Part shown: in pieces, positions 1 to 9,158 of the stretch
How the letters are laid out: each line of letters begins with the position of its first letter
How positions within the stretch are numbered: position 1 is the first letter of the stretch
Assembly: GCF_002906165.1 (NCBI RefSeq)
Contig: NZ_PPCN01000001.1
Location: 310,001-374,000, forward strand
DNA: 64,000 bases
Reading direction: 5' to 3'
From: Roseibium marinum
Lineage (GTDB): Bacteria > Pseudomonadota > Alphaproteobacteria > Rhizobiales > Stappiaceae
Position numbers and translations under genes: made by a program
Notes under the pieces: model-generated
What the model was told of the DNA's origin: nothing
What the model saw: only the letters and a program-made list of their open reading frames with translations
Database searches by the model: none

Positions 1-1164
1 TTCGTGACCATGCAGTTCACGTCCGACTTCCAGGAAAAGGACATCGTCTTCGGCGGCGACAAGAAGCTTGCCAAGATCATGGACGAGATCCAGGACCTGT
101 TTCCGCTCAACAACGGCATCACGGTTCAGTCCGAATGCCCGATCGGTCTCATCGGTGACGATATTGAAGCGGTGTCAAAGCAGAAGTCGAAGCAATATGA
201 GGGCAAGACGATCGTGCCCGTCCGTTGCGAAGGTTTCCGTGGCGTGTCCCAGTCCCTCGGCCACCACATCGCTAACGATGCGGTTCGCGACTGGGTCTTC
301 GACAAGATCGATCCGGATGCACCGGCGCGTTTCGAGGAGACCCCCTACGACGTCGCGATCATCGGCGACTACAATATCGGTGGCGATGCCTGGTCCTCGC
401 GCATTCTGCTTGAGGAAATGGGTCTTCGCGTCATCGCCCAGTGGTCCGGCGACGGCACTTTGGCCGAACTGGAAGCGACGCCCAAGGCGAAGCTCAACGT
501 TCTCCACTGCTACCGCTCGATGAATTACATCTCACGGCACATGGAAGAAAAATACGGCATTCCGTGGTGCGAATATAACTTCTTTGGTCCGAGCAAGATC
601 GCGGAATCCCTGCGCAAGATCGCCAGCTTCTTCGATGACAAGATCAAGGAAGGCGCCGAGCGCGTCATCGCCAAGTACCAGCCGCTGATGGATGCGGTCA
701 TCGCCAGGTACCGGCCGCGGCTGGAAGGCAAGACCGTCATGCTGTTCGTCGGCGGCCTGCGTCCGCGCCACGTCATCGGCGCCTATGAGGATCTCGGCAT
801 GGAGGTCGTCGGGACCGGCTACGAATTCGGCCACAATGACGATTACCAGCGCACCGCCCAGCACTACGTCAAGGACGGAACGCTGATCTACGACGATGTC
901 ACCGGTTACGAGTTCGAGAAGTTCGTCGAGAAGATCCAGCCGGATCTGGTCGGTTCGGGCATCAAGGAAAAGTATGTCTTCCAGAAGATGGGTGTGCCGT
1001 TCCGGCAGATGCACTCCTGGGACTACTCAGGCCCGTACCATGGCTATGACGGCTTCGCGATCTTCGCGCGCGACATGGACATGGCGATCAACTCACCGAT
1101 CTGGAAGATGGCGCAGACCCCGTGGAAGCGGAAGCCGGTTCCGACAATGATCGCGGCTGAATAA
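1..1164 (+). CDS. nifD: NifD, nitrogenase MoFe protein alpha chain (5' truncated)
   Basis: C-terminal three quarters of the MoFe protein alpha subunit, which holds FeMo-co and shares the P-cluster with NifK. The reading frame is open from base 1, so the true start lies before the window, presumably after nifH. Visible landmarks are the P-cluster cysteine in [11 protein letters not shown], the FeMo-co cysteine in HCYRS and the FeMo-co histidine in [13 protein letters not shown]. No disruption is seen. It is followed by a strong intercistronic hairpin and then nifK, the usual nifHDK order. Regulation is probably from a sigma-54 promoter before nifH, outside the window. Confidence 0.97.
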   Translation, partial: FVTMQFTSDFQEKDIVFGGDKKLAKIMDEIQDLFPLNNGITVQSECPIGLIGDDIEAVSKQKSKQYEGKTIVPVRCEGFRGVSQSLGHHIANDAVRDWVFDKIDPDAPARFEETPYDVAIIGDYNIGGDAWSSRILLEEMGLRVIAQWSGDGTLAELEATPKAKLNVLHCYRSMNYISRHMEEKYGIPWCEYNFFGPSKIAESLRKIASFFDDKIKEGAERVIAKYQPLMDAVIARYRPRLEGKTVMLFVGGLRPRHVIGAYEDLGMEVVGTGYEFGHNDDYQRTAQHYVKDGTLIYDDVTGYEFEKFVEKIQPDLVGSGIKEKYVFQKMGVPFRQMHSWDYSGPYHGYDGFAIFARDMDMAINSPIWKMAQTPWKRKPVPTMIAAE

Positions 1165-1174
1165 ATGCCACGCC

Positions 1175-1200
1175 CCCCTGGCCCGGCAAAGGGCCAGGGG
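1175..1200 (+). other. Intercistronic hairpin between nifD and nifK
   Basis: Perfect 10-bp inverted repeat CCCCTGGCCC / GGGCCAGGGG with a 6-nt loop, starting 11 bases after the nifD stop. No T-run follows, so it is more likely an mRNA stabiliser or processing structure that sets the NifD:NifK ratio than a full terminator. Confidence 0.7.
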
Positions 1201-1238
1201 AGGCCGATGCAATCACTCAGGATGCAAAGGGCTTCATC

Positions 1239-2798
1239 ATGACGCAGAATGCAGACAACGTGCTCGATCACTTCGAGCTATTCCGTGGCCCGGAATACCA
1301 GCAGATGCTGGAAGCCAAGAAAAAGATGTTCGAAAACCCGCACGATCCGGCTGAAGTCGAGCGCGTTCGGGAGTGGGCAAAGACCGAAGAGTACAAAGAG
1401 AAGAACTTCGCTCGCGAAGCTCTGACGGTGAACCCGGCCAAAGCCTGTCAACCGCTCGGCGCGGTCTTCGCCGCCGTCGGCTTTGAAGGGACCATTCCCT
1501 TCGTGCATGGCTCTCAGGGCTGTGTCGCCTATTACCGCAGTCACCTGTCGCGCCACTTCAAGGAGCCGAGTTCCTGCGTGTCGTCATCGATGACCGAGGA
1601 CGCGGCCGTGTTCGGGGGCCTCAACAACATGGTCGACGGGCTCGCCAACACCTACAATCTCTACAAGCCGAAGATGATCGCCGTGTCGACCACCTGCATG
1701 GCGGAAGTGATCGGCGACGACCTCAACGCCTTTATCAAGACGGCGAAGGAAAAGGAATCCGTTCCGGCGGAATTCGACGTTCCCTTCGCCCATACTCCGG
1801 CCTTCGTCGGCAGCCATGTCACCGGCTATGACAACGCCCTCAAGGGCATTATCGAGCATTTCTGGGACGGCAAGGCCGGTACTACGGAAAAGCTTGAGCG
1901 CAAGCCGAACGACACGATCAACTTCATCGGCGGTTTCGATGGCTACACCGTCGGAAACATGCGCGAGATCCGGCGCATCTTCGATCTGATGGGCGTCGAG
2001 CACACAATCCTGTGTGACAATTCCGACGTCTTCGACACGCCGACGGACGGCGAGTTCCGGATGTATGACGGCGGCACCACCCTTGAGGACGCGGCCAACG
2101 CGATCCACGCCAAGGCGACCATCTCCATGCAGCAATACTGCACGGAGAAGACCCTGCCGGTCATCAAGGCGCATGGCCAGGAAGTGGCATCCTTCAATCA
2201 CCCGGTCGGCGTTGCCTCCACGGATGCCTTCCTGATGGAAGTGGCACGTCTCACGGGCAAGGAAATTCCGGAAGAGCTCGCCAGGGAACGTGGCCGTCTG
2301 GTCGACGCCATCGCCGACTCCAGCGCTCACATTCACGGCAAGAAATTCGCCATCTACGGCGATCCGGACCTCTGCCTCGGTCTGGCCGCCTTCCTTCTGG
2401 AACTCGGCGCGGAACCGACCCACATCCTGGCGACCAATGGCACCAAAGGCTGGGCGAAGCAGGTACAGGAATTGCTGGACTCCTCCCCGTTCGGCCAGGA
2501 CTGCCATGTTTATGCGGGCAAGGACCTTTGGCACATGCGCTCGCTTCTGTTCACCGAGCCGGTCGATTTCCTCATCGGCAACACCTACGGCAAGTATCTG
2601 GAACGCGACACCGGGACACCGCTGATCCGCATCGGTTTTCCAGTGTTCGACCGGCACCACCATCATCGCCGGCCGGTGTGGGGCTATCAGGGCTCGATGA
2701 ATGTGCTGATCACGATTCTCGACAAGATCTTCGACGAGATCGACCGCAACACCAATGTACCGGCGAAGACGGACTACAGCTTCGACATCATCCGCTAA
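1239..2798 (+). CDS. nifK: NifK, nitrogenase MoFe protein beta chain
   Basis: Beta subunit of the MoFe protein, 519 aa, a normal length. The P-cluster cysteines are at residues 70 (NPAKAC), 95 (HGSQGC) and 153 (STTC), the same numbers as in Azotobacter vinelandii NifK, which supports the ATG at 1239. It pairs with NifD as an alpha2beta2 tetramer that reduces N2 with electrons from NifH. It lies 74 bp after nifD and is followed by another hairpin and nifE, so nifDK and nifEN may be one transcript with partial attenuation. Confidence 0.98.
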   Translation: MTQNADNVLDHFELFRGPEYQQMLEAKKKMFENPHDPAEVERVREWAKTEEYKEKNFAREALTVNPAKACQPLGAVFAAVGFEGTIPFVHGSQGCVAYYRSHLSRHFKEPSSCVSSSMTEDAAVFGGLNNMVDGLANTYNLYKPKMIAVSTTCMAEVIGDDLNAFIKTAKEKESVPAEFDVPFAHTPAFVGSHVTGYDNALKGIIEHFWDGKAGTTEKLERKPNDTINFIGGFDGYTVGNMREIRRIFDLMGVEHTILCDNSDVFDTPTDGEFRMYDGGTTLEDAANAIHAKATISMQQYCTEKTLPVIKAHGQEVASFNHPVGVASTDAFLMEVARLTGKEIPEELARERGRLVDAIADSSAHIHGKKFAIYGDPDLCLGLAAFLLELGAEPTHILATNGTKGWAKQVQELLDSSPFGQDCHVYAGKDLWHMRSLLFTEPVDFLIGNTYGKYLERDTGTPLIRIGFPVFDRHHHHRRPVWGYQGSMNVLITILDKIFDEIDRNTNVPAKTDYSFDIIR

Positions 2799-2813
2799 GC
2801 GGATGTGAAAAAC

Positions 2814-2838
2814 CGGCTTCGCGCAAAGCGCGGAGCCG
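2814..2838 (+). other. Intercistronic hairpin between nifK and nifE
   Basis: An 11-bp stem with one G-U pair and an AAA loop (CGGCTTCGCGC / GCGCGGAGCCG). There is no T-run after it, so read-through into nifE is expected with some attenuation or RNA processing. Confidence 0.6.
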
Positions 2839-2912
2839 AAAACTGCGACGCTATCGAGGCCGCCGGGACGCTGGCGGTCCGTTCTTCCGGTTTCAGCTGA
2901 CAGGAGAGACGC

Positions 2913-4589
2913 ATGAGTTCGCTTTCGGCCACCATTCAGGACGTGTTCAACGAGCCCGGCTGCGGCAAAAACGCGGACAAGTCGGAGGCCGAGCGCAAGA
3001 AGGGCTGTACCAAGCAGTTGCAGCCCGGTGGCGCGGCCGGCGGCTGCGCCTTCGACGGCGCCAAGATCGCCCTGCAGCCCTTGACTGACGTGGCGCATCT
3101 GGTCCACGGACCGATCGCCTGCGAAGGAAACTCCTGGGACAATCGCGGCGCCCGTTCCTCAGGCTCGCAGATCTGGCGAACCGGCTTCACGACCGATATC
3201 AACGAGACCGACGTCGTCTTCGGCGGCGAGAAGCGCCTGTTCAAGTCCATCCGCGAAATCATCGAAAAGTACGATCCGCCGGCCATTTTCGTTTACCAGA
3301 CCTGCGTGCCCGCCATGATCGGCGACGACATCGACGCGGTCTGCAAGGCGGCGAAGGAAAAATTCGGCAAGCCGGTGATCCCGATCAACGCCCCCGGCTT
3401 CGTCGGGTCGAAGAACCTCGGAAACAAGCTCGCCGGCGAGGCGCTGCTGTGCCACGTGATCGGCACCGAGGAACCGGAATACACCACACCCTACGACATC
3501 AACATCATCGGCGAATACAATCTCTCTGGTGAGCTTTGGCAGATCAAGCCGCTGCTCGACGAACTCGGCATCCGTATCCTTGCGTGCATATCGGGCGACG
3601 GCAAATACAAGGAAGTCGCCTCCGCCCACCGCGCCAAGGCCGCCATGATGGTGTGTTCCAAGGCCATGATCAACGTCGCCCGCAAGATGGAGGAGCGTTA
3701 TGGCATTCCGTTTTTCGAAGGCTCCTTCTACGGCATCGAGGACACCAGCGACGCTCTGCGCGAGATCTCCCAGCTTCTGGTGGAGCGCGGCGCGGATCCG
3801 GAATTGCTCGACCGCACCGAAGCGCTGATCGCGCGCGAGGAAGCCAGGGCCTGGGCGGCGATCGCGCCGTTCAAGCCGCGCTTCAAGGGCAAGAAGGTCC
3901 TTCTGATCACCGGCGGTGTGAAATCGTGGTCGGTGCTTGCCGCGCTGCAGGAAGCCGGGCTGGAGTTGACCGGCACCAGCGTGAAGAAGTCCACCAAGGA
4001 GGACAAGGCCCGCATCAAGGAACTGATGGGCCAGGACGCGCACATGATCGAGGACATGACCCCGCGCGAGATGTACAAGATGCTCAAGGATGCGCAGGCC
4101 GACATCATGCTGTCCGGCGGCCGCTCCCAGTTTGTGGCCCTCAAGGCGTCCATGCCCTGGCTCGACATCAACCAGGAACGCCACCACGCCTATATGGGCT
4201 ACGTCGGCATGGTGAAGCTGCTTCAGGAGATCGACAAGGCGCTCTACAACCCGGTCTGGCAACAGGTGCGCAAGCCGGCGCCGTGGGAGGCCGAGGGCGA
4301 CACCTGGCAGGAGAGGGCCATGGCCGAGGCGGAAGCCGAAGAGGCCATCCTTGCCGCCGATCCGCAATTGGCCGAACAGAAACGCCGCGAAACCAGGGTC
4401 TGCATCTGCAAGTCCGTCGATCTGGGGACCATCGAGGATGCCATCCTGTCGCGCAACCTGACGACGGTGGACGAGGTCCGCGAGCTGACGAACGCGTCCG
4501 GTGGTTGCTCCGACTGCACCAGCCGGGTGGAGGATATTCTGGCGTCCCTCACCCAATCCGCTCCCGCGCTCGCCGTGGCGGCGGAATAG
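2913..4589 (+). CDS. nifE: NifE, FeMo-co scaffold alpha subunit with C-terminal BFD-like [2Fe-2S] domain
   Basis: 558 aa. The first ~470 residues are the NifD-like scaffold that, with NifN, receives NifB-co and matures it to FeMo-co; conserved cysteines near the N terminus and the HGPIACEGNSWDNRG region are present. Residues ~490-540 form an extra domain with C497-x-C499-x32-C532-x2-C535, the spacing of bacterioferritin-associated ferredoxin (BFD) [2Fe-2S] domains. A. vinelandii NifE is about 475 aa and lacks it. The ATG at 2913 follows CAGGAGAG. nifN starts 11 bp downstream, indicating tight co-expression. Confidence 0.96.
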   Translation: MSSLSATIQDVFNEPGCGKNADKSEAERKKGCTKQLQPGGAAGGCAFDGAKIALQPLTDVAHLVHGPIACEGNSWDNRGARSSGSQIWRTGFTTDINETDVVFGGEKRLFKSIREIIEKYDPPAIFVYQTCVPAMIGDDIDAVCKAAKEKFGKPVIPINAPGFVGSKNLGNKLAGEALLCHVIGTEEPEYTTPYDINIIGEYNLSGELWQIKPLLDELGIRILACISGDGKYKEVASAHRAKAAMMVCSKAMINVARKMEERYGIPFFEGSFYGIEDTSDALREISQLLVERGADPELLDRTEALIAREEARAWAAIAPFKPRFKGKKVLLITGGVKSWSVLAALQEAGLELTGTSVKKSTKEDKARIKELMGQDAHMIEDMTPREMYKMLKDAQADIMLSGGRSQFVALKASMPWLDINQERHHAYMGYVGMVKLLQEIDKALYNPVWQQVRKPAPWEAEGDTWQERAMAEAEAEEAILAADPQLAEQKRRETRVCICKSVDLGTIEDAILSRNLTTVDEVRELTNASGGCSDCTSRVEDILASLTQSAPALAVAAE

Positions 4590-4600
4590 GAGGCGTGACG

Positions 4601-5989
4601 ATGGCCGAGGTCAAGACCAGCAAGAAGTCCTGCTCTGTAAACCCGCTGAAGATGAGCCAGCCGATCGGCGGCGCGCTCGCCTTCATGGGGCTGCGTGGCG
4701 CGATGCCGCTTCTTCATGGCTCACAAGGATGCACGTCCTTCGGGCTGGTGCTGTTCGTGCGCCATTTCAAGGAAGCCATTCCGATGCAGACGACGGCCAT
4801 GTCCGAAGTGGCGACGGTGCTCGGCGGGTTCGACAACGTCGAACAGGCGATCCTCAACATCCACAAGAAGACCAAGCCGGAGATCATCGGCATCTGCTCA
4901 ACGGGCGTCACGGAGACCAAGGGCGATGATGTCGAGGGTTACATCAAGCTTGTCCGGGAAAAGAACCCGGACGTAAAGGACCTGCCGATGGTCTACGTCT
5001 CGACGCCGGATTTCAAGGACGCGTTTCAGGACGGCTGGGAGAAGACCGTCGCGCGGATGGTGGAAGTGCTCGTCGACACGCCGGCGGAAGGCGCGGCCAC
5101 GGATCAAAAGCGTATCAATGTGCTGCCCGGATGCCATTTGACGCCGGGCGATCTCGATGAGCTGCGCTCCATCATCGAGGATTTCGGCCTCGTGCCGACG
5201 TTCCTGCCGGATATCGCCGGCTCGCTTGACGGCCATATTCCCGACGACTTCACGCCGACCACCATTGGCGGCGTCGGCGTGGACGAGGTGGCGGCGATGG
5301 GCCAGGCGGCCTGGACGATCGCCATCGGCGCGCAGATGCGCCGCGCCGCGCAAGCCATGGAAAAGAAGACCGGCATTCCATTCAAACTGTTGGAGCGCCT
5401 CTGCGGCCTGGAAGCCAATGACAAACTGATGAGCTTCCTCAGCAAGATCAGCGGACGCCCGGTTCCGAAAAAATACCGGCGCCAGCGCGGTCAACTGGTC
5501 GATGCCATGCTCGACGGACATTTCCACATCGGTGGACGCCGGCTGGCCATTGGCGCCGAGCCGGATCTGCTCAACGATCTTGGCGGATTTTTGCACGAAA
5601 TGGGCGCGCATATGGTGGCGGCCGTCACGACGAACCACTCGCCGGTGCTGGAACATCTACCGACCGAAGACGTGTTGATCGGCGATCTGGAGGATCTGGA
5701 AACCATGGCGAAAGAGCGCGGTTGCGATTTTCTGGTCACCCATTCGCACGGCCGTCAAATGGCGGCGCGGCTGAACATTCCGTTCTACCGGGCAGGGCTG
5801 CCGACGTTTGATCGGATTGGCGCCGGTCATCAGCTCTCCGTCGGCTATCGCGGCACGCGCGACATGATCTTCACGATCGCCAACCTGCTGATTGCCGATC
5901 ACGAGGAAAACCACGAACCGACACCGGATACCTGGCGCGAAGGCGCCGGGCACGGTCATGGCGCCGCAGCGTCAGTGTCGGCCCATTGA
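4601..5989 (+). CDS. nifN: NifN, FeMo-co scaffold beta subunit
   Basis: 462 aa, NifK-like partner of NifE in the NifEN scaffold. The N-terminal KKSCSVNPLKMSQPIGGALAF and LLHGSQGCTSF blocks are typical. The reading frame is open far upstream through nifE, but the ATG at 4601 has AGGAGG at the right distance and sits just after the nifE stop, so earlier starts are artefacts. nifX follows 19 bp later. Confidence 0.97.
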   Translation: MAEVKTSKKSCSVNPLKMSQPIGGALAFMGLRGAMPLLHGSQGCTSFGLVLFVRHFKEAIPMQTTAMSEVATVLGGFDNVEQAILNIHKKTKPEIIGICSTGVTETKGDDVEGYIKLVREKNPDVKDLPMVYVSTPDFKDAFQDGWEKTVARMVEVLVDTPAEGAATDQKRINVLPGCHLTPGDLDELRSIIEDFGLVPTFLPDIAGSLDGHIPDDFTPTTIGGVGVDEVAAMGQAAWTIAIGAQMRRAAQAMEKKTGIPFKLLERLCGLEANDKLMSFLSKISGRPVPKKYRRQRGQLVDAMLDGHFHIGGRRLAIGAEPDLLNDLGGFLHEMGAHMVAAVTTNHSPVLEHLPTEDVLIGDLEDLETMAKERGCDFLVTHSHGRQMAARLNIPFYRAGLPTFDRIGAGHQLSVGYRGTRDMIFTIANLLIADHEENHEPTPDTWREGAGHGHGAAASVSAH

Positions 5990-6008
5990 AGACGGAGGTT
6001 GAACGCGC

Positions 6009-6425
6009 ATGAAAGTCGCCTTTGCAACGCAGGACCTCAAAAGGGTCGACGCCCATTTCGGCTGGGCCAAGCATATCGCCATCTACGACCTGGAGCCGGA
6101 AGGCCACAAGTTTCTCGAGGCCGTGGAATTCGAGGGCGATCTCAAGGAAGACGGCGATGAGGACAAGCTGGCCCCGAAGATCGAGGCGATCAAGGACTGC
6201 GCCATTCTCTATGTCGCGGCTATCGGCGGCTCGGGCGCGGCGCGGGTCGTGGCCAACAACATCCACCCGATGAAGGTCAACCAGCCGGAGAACATCCTGG
6301 AACTGCTCGACAAGCTCCAGGAGGTGCTGAAAGGAAATCCGCCGCCCTGGCTGCGCAAGGTCATGCTGAAGGGTCGGGAACGCAGTTTCGATGAGTTCGA
6401 CGATGAGGAAGTGGTCAATGGCTGA
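6009..6425 (+). CDS. nifX: NifX, FeMo-co precursor carrier
   Basis: 138 aa, the NifX/NafY-type fold that binds NifB-co and the VK cluster and shuttles them between NifB and NifEN. The characteristic N terminus [26 protein letters not shown] and the [10 protein letters not shown] stretch are present. The ATG follows GGAGGTTGA. Its last 8 bases overlap the start of the DUF269 gene, suggesting translational coupling. Confidence 0.95.
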   Translation: MKVAFATQDLKRVDAHFGWAKHIAIYDLEPEGHKFLEAVEFEGDLKEDGDEDKLAPKIEAIKDCAILYVAAIGGSGAARVVANNIHPMKVNQPENILELLDKLQEVLKGNPPPWLRKVMLKGRERSFDEFDDEEVVNG

Positions 6426-6888
6426 AGCAGCAACGACGCTCACTGAGGAACCGGCGGCGGATGCGCCGTTCATAAAGGAACTGATCAAGATCTGGCGCGC
6501 CCAGGACAGTCATGGCACCTGGGAGAACAAGGCCGATCTCGACCTGATCGCGCCCTACATCTTGAGCAAGGAAGAAAGACGGGCCCTGCCGATCGTCGGC
6601 GATCCCGATCCCGATACGATCTGGCGCATGGAGTTGCTTTTCAACGCGGTCGCGCTGTCGATCGAGAAGGAAACCGGCGTCATGGTCTCGCCGATGTTCA
6701 AGATGCACCACGAGGGCTTCGGCAGGATGGTGCTCATCGGCGGCCGGCTGATTGTCGTCAACAAGCAACTGCGGGACATGCACCGGTTCGGCTTCGACAG
6801 CCTCGCCAAGCTGGCCGAGCAGGGTGACAAATACGTCAAGGAAGGCGTGGACACGATCAACCGGTTCCCGGACGTGGCGAAATACTAA
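6418..6888 (+). CDS. NifX-associated nitrogen fixation protein (DUF269)
   Basis: 156 aa from the ATG at 6418, which overlaps the nifX stop; the longer reading frame from 6391 has no good ribosome site. The sequence [32 protein letters not shown] and the later [23 protein letters not shown]-like block are those of the DUF269 family found next to nifX in most diazotrophs. The role is not settled; it is assumed to assist FeMo-co assembly. Recognised by memory of the family. Confidence 0.9.
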   Translation: MAEAATTLTEEPAADAPFIKELIKIWRAQDSHGTWENKADLDLIAPYILSKEERRALPIVGDPDPDTIWRMELLFNAVALSIEKETGVMVSPMFKMHHEGFGRMVLIGGRLIVVNKQLRDMHRFGFDSLAKLAEQGDKYVKEGVDTINRFPDVAKY

Positions 6889-6904
6889 ATACTGAGGTGA
6901 TGCA

Positions 6905-7102
6905 ATGAGCGATGTGGAAACGCTGAAAGCGGAAGTGAAGAAGCTCTCGTCACGGGCGGTAGCCTTGAAGATGGATCTTCACGATCTCGCGGAGGACTTG
7001 CCTGTCAACTGGCAGTCCATCCTGGATGTCGCGCAAAAGACCTACAGCACCTACGAGACGCTGGAAACCAAGCGCGCCGAACTGAAGCAGCTTGAGGCTT
7101 AA
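6905..7102 (+). CDS. DUF683 / CCE_0567-type small helical nif protein
   Basis: 65 aa, almost entirely helical with heptad-like leucines (LKAEVKKLSSRAVALKMDLHDLAEDLP..W..I..VA..TY..Y..L). This matches the small two-helix DUF683 family encoded after the DUF269 gene in nif clusters; family members are reported to bind metal. It has a good AGGTGATGCA leader and lies between DUF269 and fdxB, all co-directional. Function unknown. Confidence 0.85.
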   Translation: MSDVETLKAEVKKLSSRAVALKMDLHDLAEDLPVNWQSILDVAQKTYSTYETLETKRAELKQLEA

Positions 7103-7118
7103 CGAAAGGAAACCCATC

Positions 7119-7424
7119 ATGGCCGCCCCCCATTTGACTCGAGATGGCCGGGACTGGACACCGGATTTTCTGATCTCCATCGACGGCGACGTCTGTATCG
7201 GCTGCGGCCGCTGCTACAAGGTCTGCGGCCGCGAGGTCATGACGTTGAAGGGCCTCAACGAGGACGGCGACGTGGTCGAACTCGATGACGACGAGGATGA
7301 GGAGGTCGAAAAGAAGGTCATGGTGATGAATGACACCGGCGCCTGTATCGGCTGCGGCGCCTGCGCCCGGGTCTGCCCGACCAACTGCCAGACGCATGCG
7401 TCTCAGATTGCCGAGGCCGCCTGA
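7119..7424 (+). CDS. fdxB: Ferredoxin III, nif-specific, 2[4Fe-4S]
   Basis: 101 aa from the ATG at 7119 (AAAGGA upstream). Two cluster motifs are present: CIGCGRCYKVC and, near the C terminus, CIGCGACARVCPTNC. Between them is a long acidic linker (DDDEDEEVEK). This is the FdxB/ferredoxin III architecture that sits between nifX-DUF683 and nifQ in alphaproteobacteria. It is a likely electron donor for nitrogenase or for cofactor assembly. Confidence 0.93.
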   Translation: MAAPHLTRDGRDWTPDFLISIDGDVCIGCGRCYKVCGREVMTLKGLNEDGDVVELDDDEDEEVEKKVMVMNDTGACIGCGACARVCPTNCQTHASQIAEAA

Positions 7425-7447
7425 AACCCGAAGAACGAGAGGCTCAT

Positions 7448-8080
7448 ATGACCGGTGACGAAGCCTATCGCTGGCTGATCGACGCATCTGCTGCCTCGGA
7501 TTGCGACGCGTTCGACATTCACGTGGCCGCATCGATCCTCGCACTTGCCCTGTCCGAAGAGGAGGCGGGTGTTTTCTCCGGTTTCGGCGACGGCTCGGGG
7601 CTTTCGCAGACAGAGTTGCGCGGACTGGCGGGGCGGATGTTTCCTGCCATCGTCGAAGAACTGGTGAAATTGTCTCAAGGTGCCGGTCCGCAGGTTGACG
7701 ACGAGGAACAGTCGGTTCGCGATATCCTGTTGATGTATGCGACCGGCGCGAACGATCTGGAAAAGACCTTCGCAGCCATGATCGCCCGGCGCTGCAAGGC
7801 CCCACACCACCTCTGGCAGGATCTCGGGCTGCGCCACCGCGGCGAACTCTCGCAATTGATGGATCGGCATTTCTCCCGGCTTTCGGCCCGAAACCGCGAA
7901 GACATGAAGTGGAAGAAATTCCTCTATCGCATGGTCTGCGGCTCGGCCGGCTTCACGCTTTGCACGGCGCCGGTATGCACCGATTGCGATGACTTCGACA
8001 CGTGCTTCGGCGACGAAACGGGCGAAGCGCGCCTTGCCCGTATCGCAAATAGTGAAGAAAACGCCAGTCAGCCCGGCTGA
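7448..8080 (+). CDS. nifQ: NifQ, molybdenum donor for FeMo-co synthesis
   Basis: 210 aa. The C-terminal motif C-x4-C-x2-C-x5-C (CTAPVCTDCDDFDTC) is the NifQ signature that binds a Mo-Fe-S cluster and delivers Mo to NifEN/NifH. Upstream conserved elements include ATGANDLEKTFAAMIARRCKAPHHLWQDLGL. It is the last gene of the nifD-to-nifQ run and faces a minus-strand gene 18 bp away. The modABC genes for molybdate uptake are 24 kb downstream. Confidence 0.95.
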   Translation: MTGDEAYRWLIDASAASDCDAFDIHVAASILALALSEEEAGVFSGFGDGSGLSQTELRGLAGRMFPAIVEELVKLSQGAGPQVDDEEQSVRDILLMYATGANDLEKTFAAMIARRCKAPHHLWQDLGLRHRGELSQLMDRHFSRLSARNREDMKWKKFLYRMVCGSAGFTLCTAPVCTDCDDFDTCFGDETGEARLARIANSEENASQPG

Positions 8081-8098
8081 CGTTTCCGCCTCGCGGAT

Positions 8099-8413
8099 TT
8101 ATTCGATACCTTCCGAGCAGGTCCGTCGTTTCACGGCGAGGCGGAAGCGTTCGTTGATCGCGGCAGGACTCGCCAGGATCTGCTTTTCGGTTTCGGCGAA
8201 AGCCTCCTCGACCTTCCGCACGTCCTCGCGCGTCAGCGCAATGCGCCCGGCCATGTGAGTGGCGTCGGACATGATCTCCACGATTGCCCTCCGGTTCGGA
8301 TGCATGGCGACTTCGATCAGTTCGAAGGCCTCCAGCTTGCCGTCGAGGCAGATGGCGAGCCCATTGACCTCGACCTTGCGGCCGTCTTCAGTCGTCTTGA
8401 TCAGTGTTGTCAT
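8099..8413 (-). CDS. Conserved-looking hypothetical protein
   Basis: 104 aa from the ATG at 8413 (GGAG upstream on the minus strand); an earlier in-frame start at 8458 is less likely. No motif is recognised: no signal peptide, no cysteine pairs apart from single cysteines, and a predicted mixed alpha/beta N terminus followed by a helical segment (TREDVRKVEEAFAETEKQIL). Convergent with nifQ and downstream of the 8514-8972 gene on the same strand, so probably co-transcribed with it. Nitrogen fixation is suggested only by location. Confidence 0.7.
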   Translation of the reverse strand: MTTLIKTTEDGRKVEVNGLAICLDGKLEAFELIEVAMHPNRRAIVEIMSDATHMAGRIALTREDVRKVEEAFAETEKQILASPAAINERFRLAVKRRTCSEGIE

Positions 8414-8462
8414 TGTTGTTCTCCAACGGTTGGATCGAACGTGTTCGGGTTCCGACAAAATG

Positions 8463-8479
8463 GCGCGTTTGAAACGCGC
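8463..8479. repeat. Perfect palindrome GCGCGTTT-G-AAACGCGC
   Basis: 17-base palindrome between the two minus-strand hypothetical genes. It could be an operator or a small hairpin (5-bp GC stem, 7-nt loop) followed on the minus strand by CATTTTG. No regulator can be assigned. Confidence 0.4.
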
Positions 8480-8513
8480 TGCCGGGGTCCTGCCCCAAGG
8501 AACCGTGTCCGGT

Positions 8514-8972
8514 TCAGAGCGTCGACGGCATCTGGTAGCCCGGGCGTGGCCGGCTGTCGAAATAGTCCGGGCGCTCCGGCCAGCCGTCCTCTTCCTGGAT
8601 CTGGAACGAGACGACCTTCACTGGTGCATCCTTGGAGCAGGATACTTCCGCGAACTTGATCTCCCGGTTTCCCGGACCGGCGGAGAAGTCTGCAACCACC
8701 GCGCCGTCCGCCGAGCACGCCCGGGCGAAACCGGGCGTTCCGACACTTTCAGCCGTGGCTGTTTCCTCCACGAAAACAGGAGCTTCACCACCATCGACGG
8801 GCGCGCCGAAGGCTGGAGAAGAAAATCTGAAGACGGCAAGCACGCCGCTTCGGTCGACCGGCAGGTTCGCGGTCAACGGACGGGCGACGGAATAGACGGT
8901 CAGGGTACCGCCGGCGAGCGCCGCCTTGATGTCGTCCAGACCGGATGCGGCAAAAGCCTCTGCAACCTTCAT
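8514..8972 (-). CDS. Hypothetical protein with phage structural-protein-like pattern
   Basis: 152 aa, starting at the ATG at 8972 with AAGGAG upstream. The pattern LAGGTLTVYSVARP ... LAVFRFSSPAFGAP ... ADGAVVADFSAG ... VKVVSFQIQE resembles, from memory, small beta-rich proteins in phage and prophage structural regions (..GGxLRIYxGxxP..). No phage genes surround it. It is divergent from the FAD gene across a 186-bp gap that holds a degenerate sigma-54-like site. Function unknown; the resemblance is inference and could be coincidental. Confidence 0.65.
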   Translation of the reverse strand: MKVAEAFAASGLDDIKAALAGGTLTVYSVARPLTANLPVDRSGVLAVFRFSSPAFGAPVDGGEAPVFVEETATAESVGTPGFARACSADGAVVADFSAGPGNREIKFAEVSCSKDAPVKVVSFQIQEEDGWPERPDYFDSRPRPGYQMPSTL

Positions 8973-9022
8973 GGGGGATCTCCTTTTCTTTCATGTCGGG
9001 TCGTTCAGGTTGGTTAGCTCCA

Positions 9023-9038
9023 ATCAAGTTCCGTGCCA
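9023..9038 (-). promoter_or_regulatory. Degenerate sigma-54-like promoter for the 8,972 gene
   Basis: On the minus strand TGGCAC-N5-TTGAT. The -24 element is perfect, but the -12 reads GA in place of the near-invariant GC. No TGT-N10-ACA site was found in the gap. Weak candidate. Confidence 0.3.
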
Positions 9039-9158
9039 TTTCGGGCGCTCTCTCCGGAGCGAATTGGGCGGAAGGGGAATTGTGCGCGATTCTTGCATTG
9101 CGCTGCCCAGGGACAGACCGGACCCGGAACCGGGCCCGAACTTGAAAGGAGAGTGAAC

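Noticed and set aside
3536-4600. Long open frame upstream of nifN in the nifN frame
   Set aside because: It overlaps nifE completely, its product is low-complexity frame-shift sequence, and AGGAGG-ATG at 4601 is the obvious nifN start.
9082-9097. Possible plus-strand sigma-54 promoter before the FAD gene (GTGCGC-N5-TTGCA)
   Set aside because: The -24 element lacks the invariant GG and no NifA site lies upstream; too weak to list.
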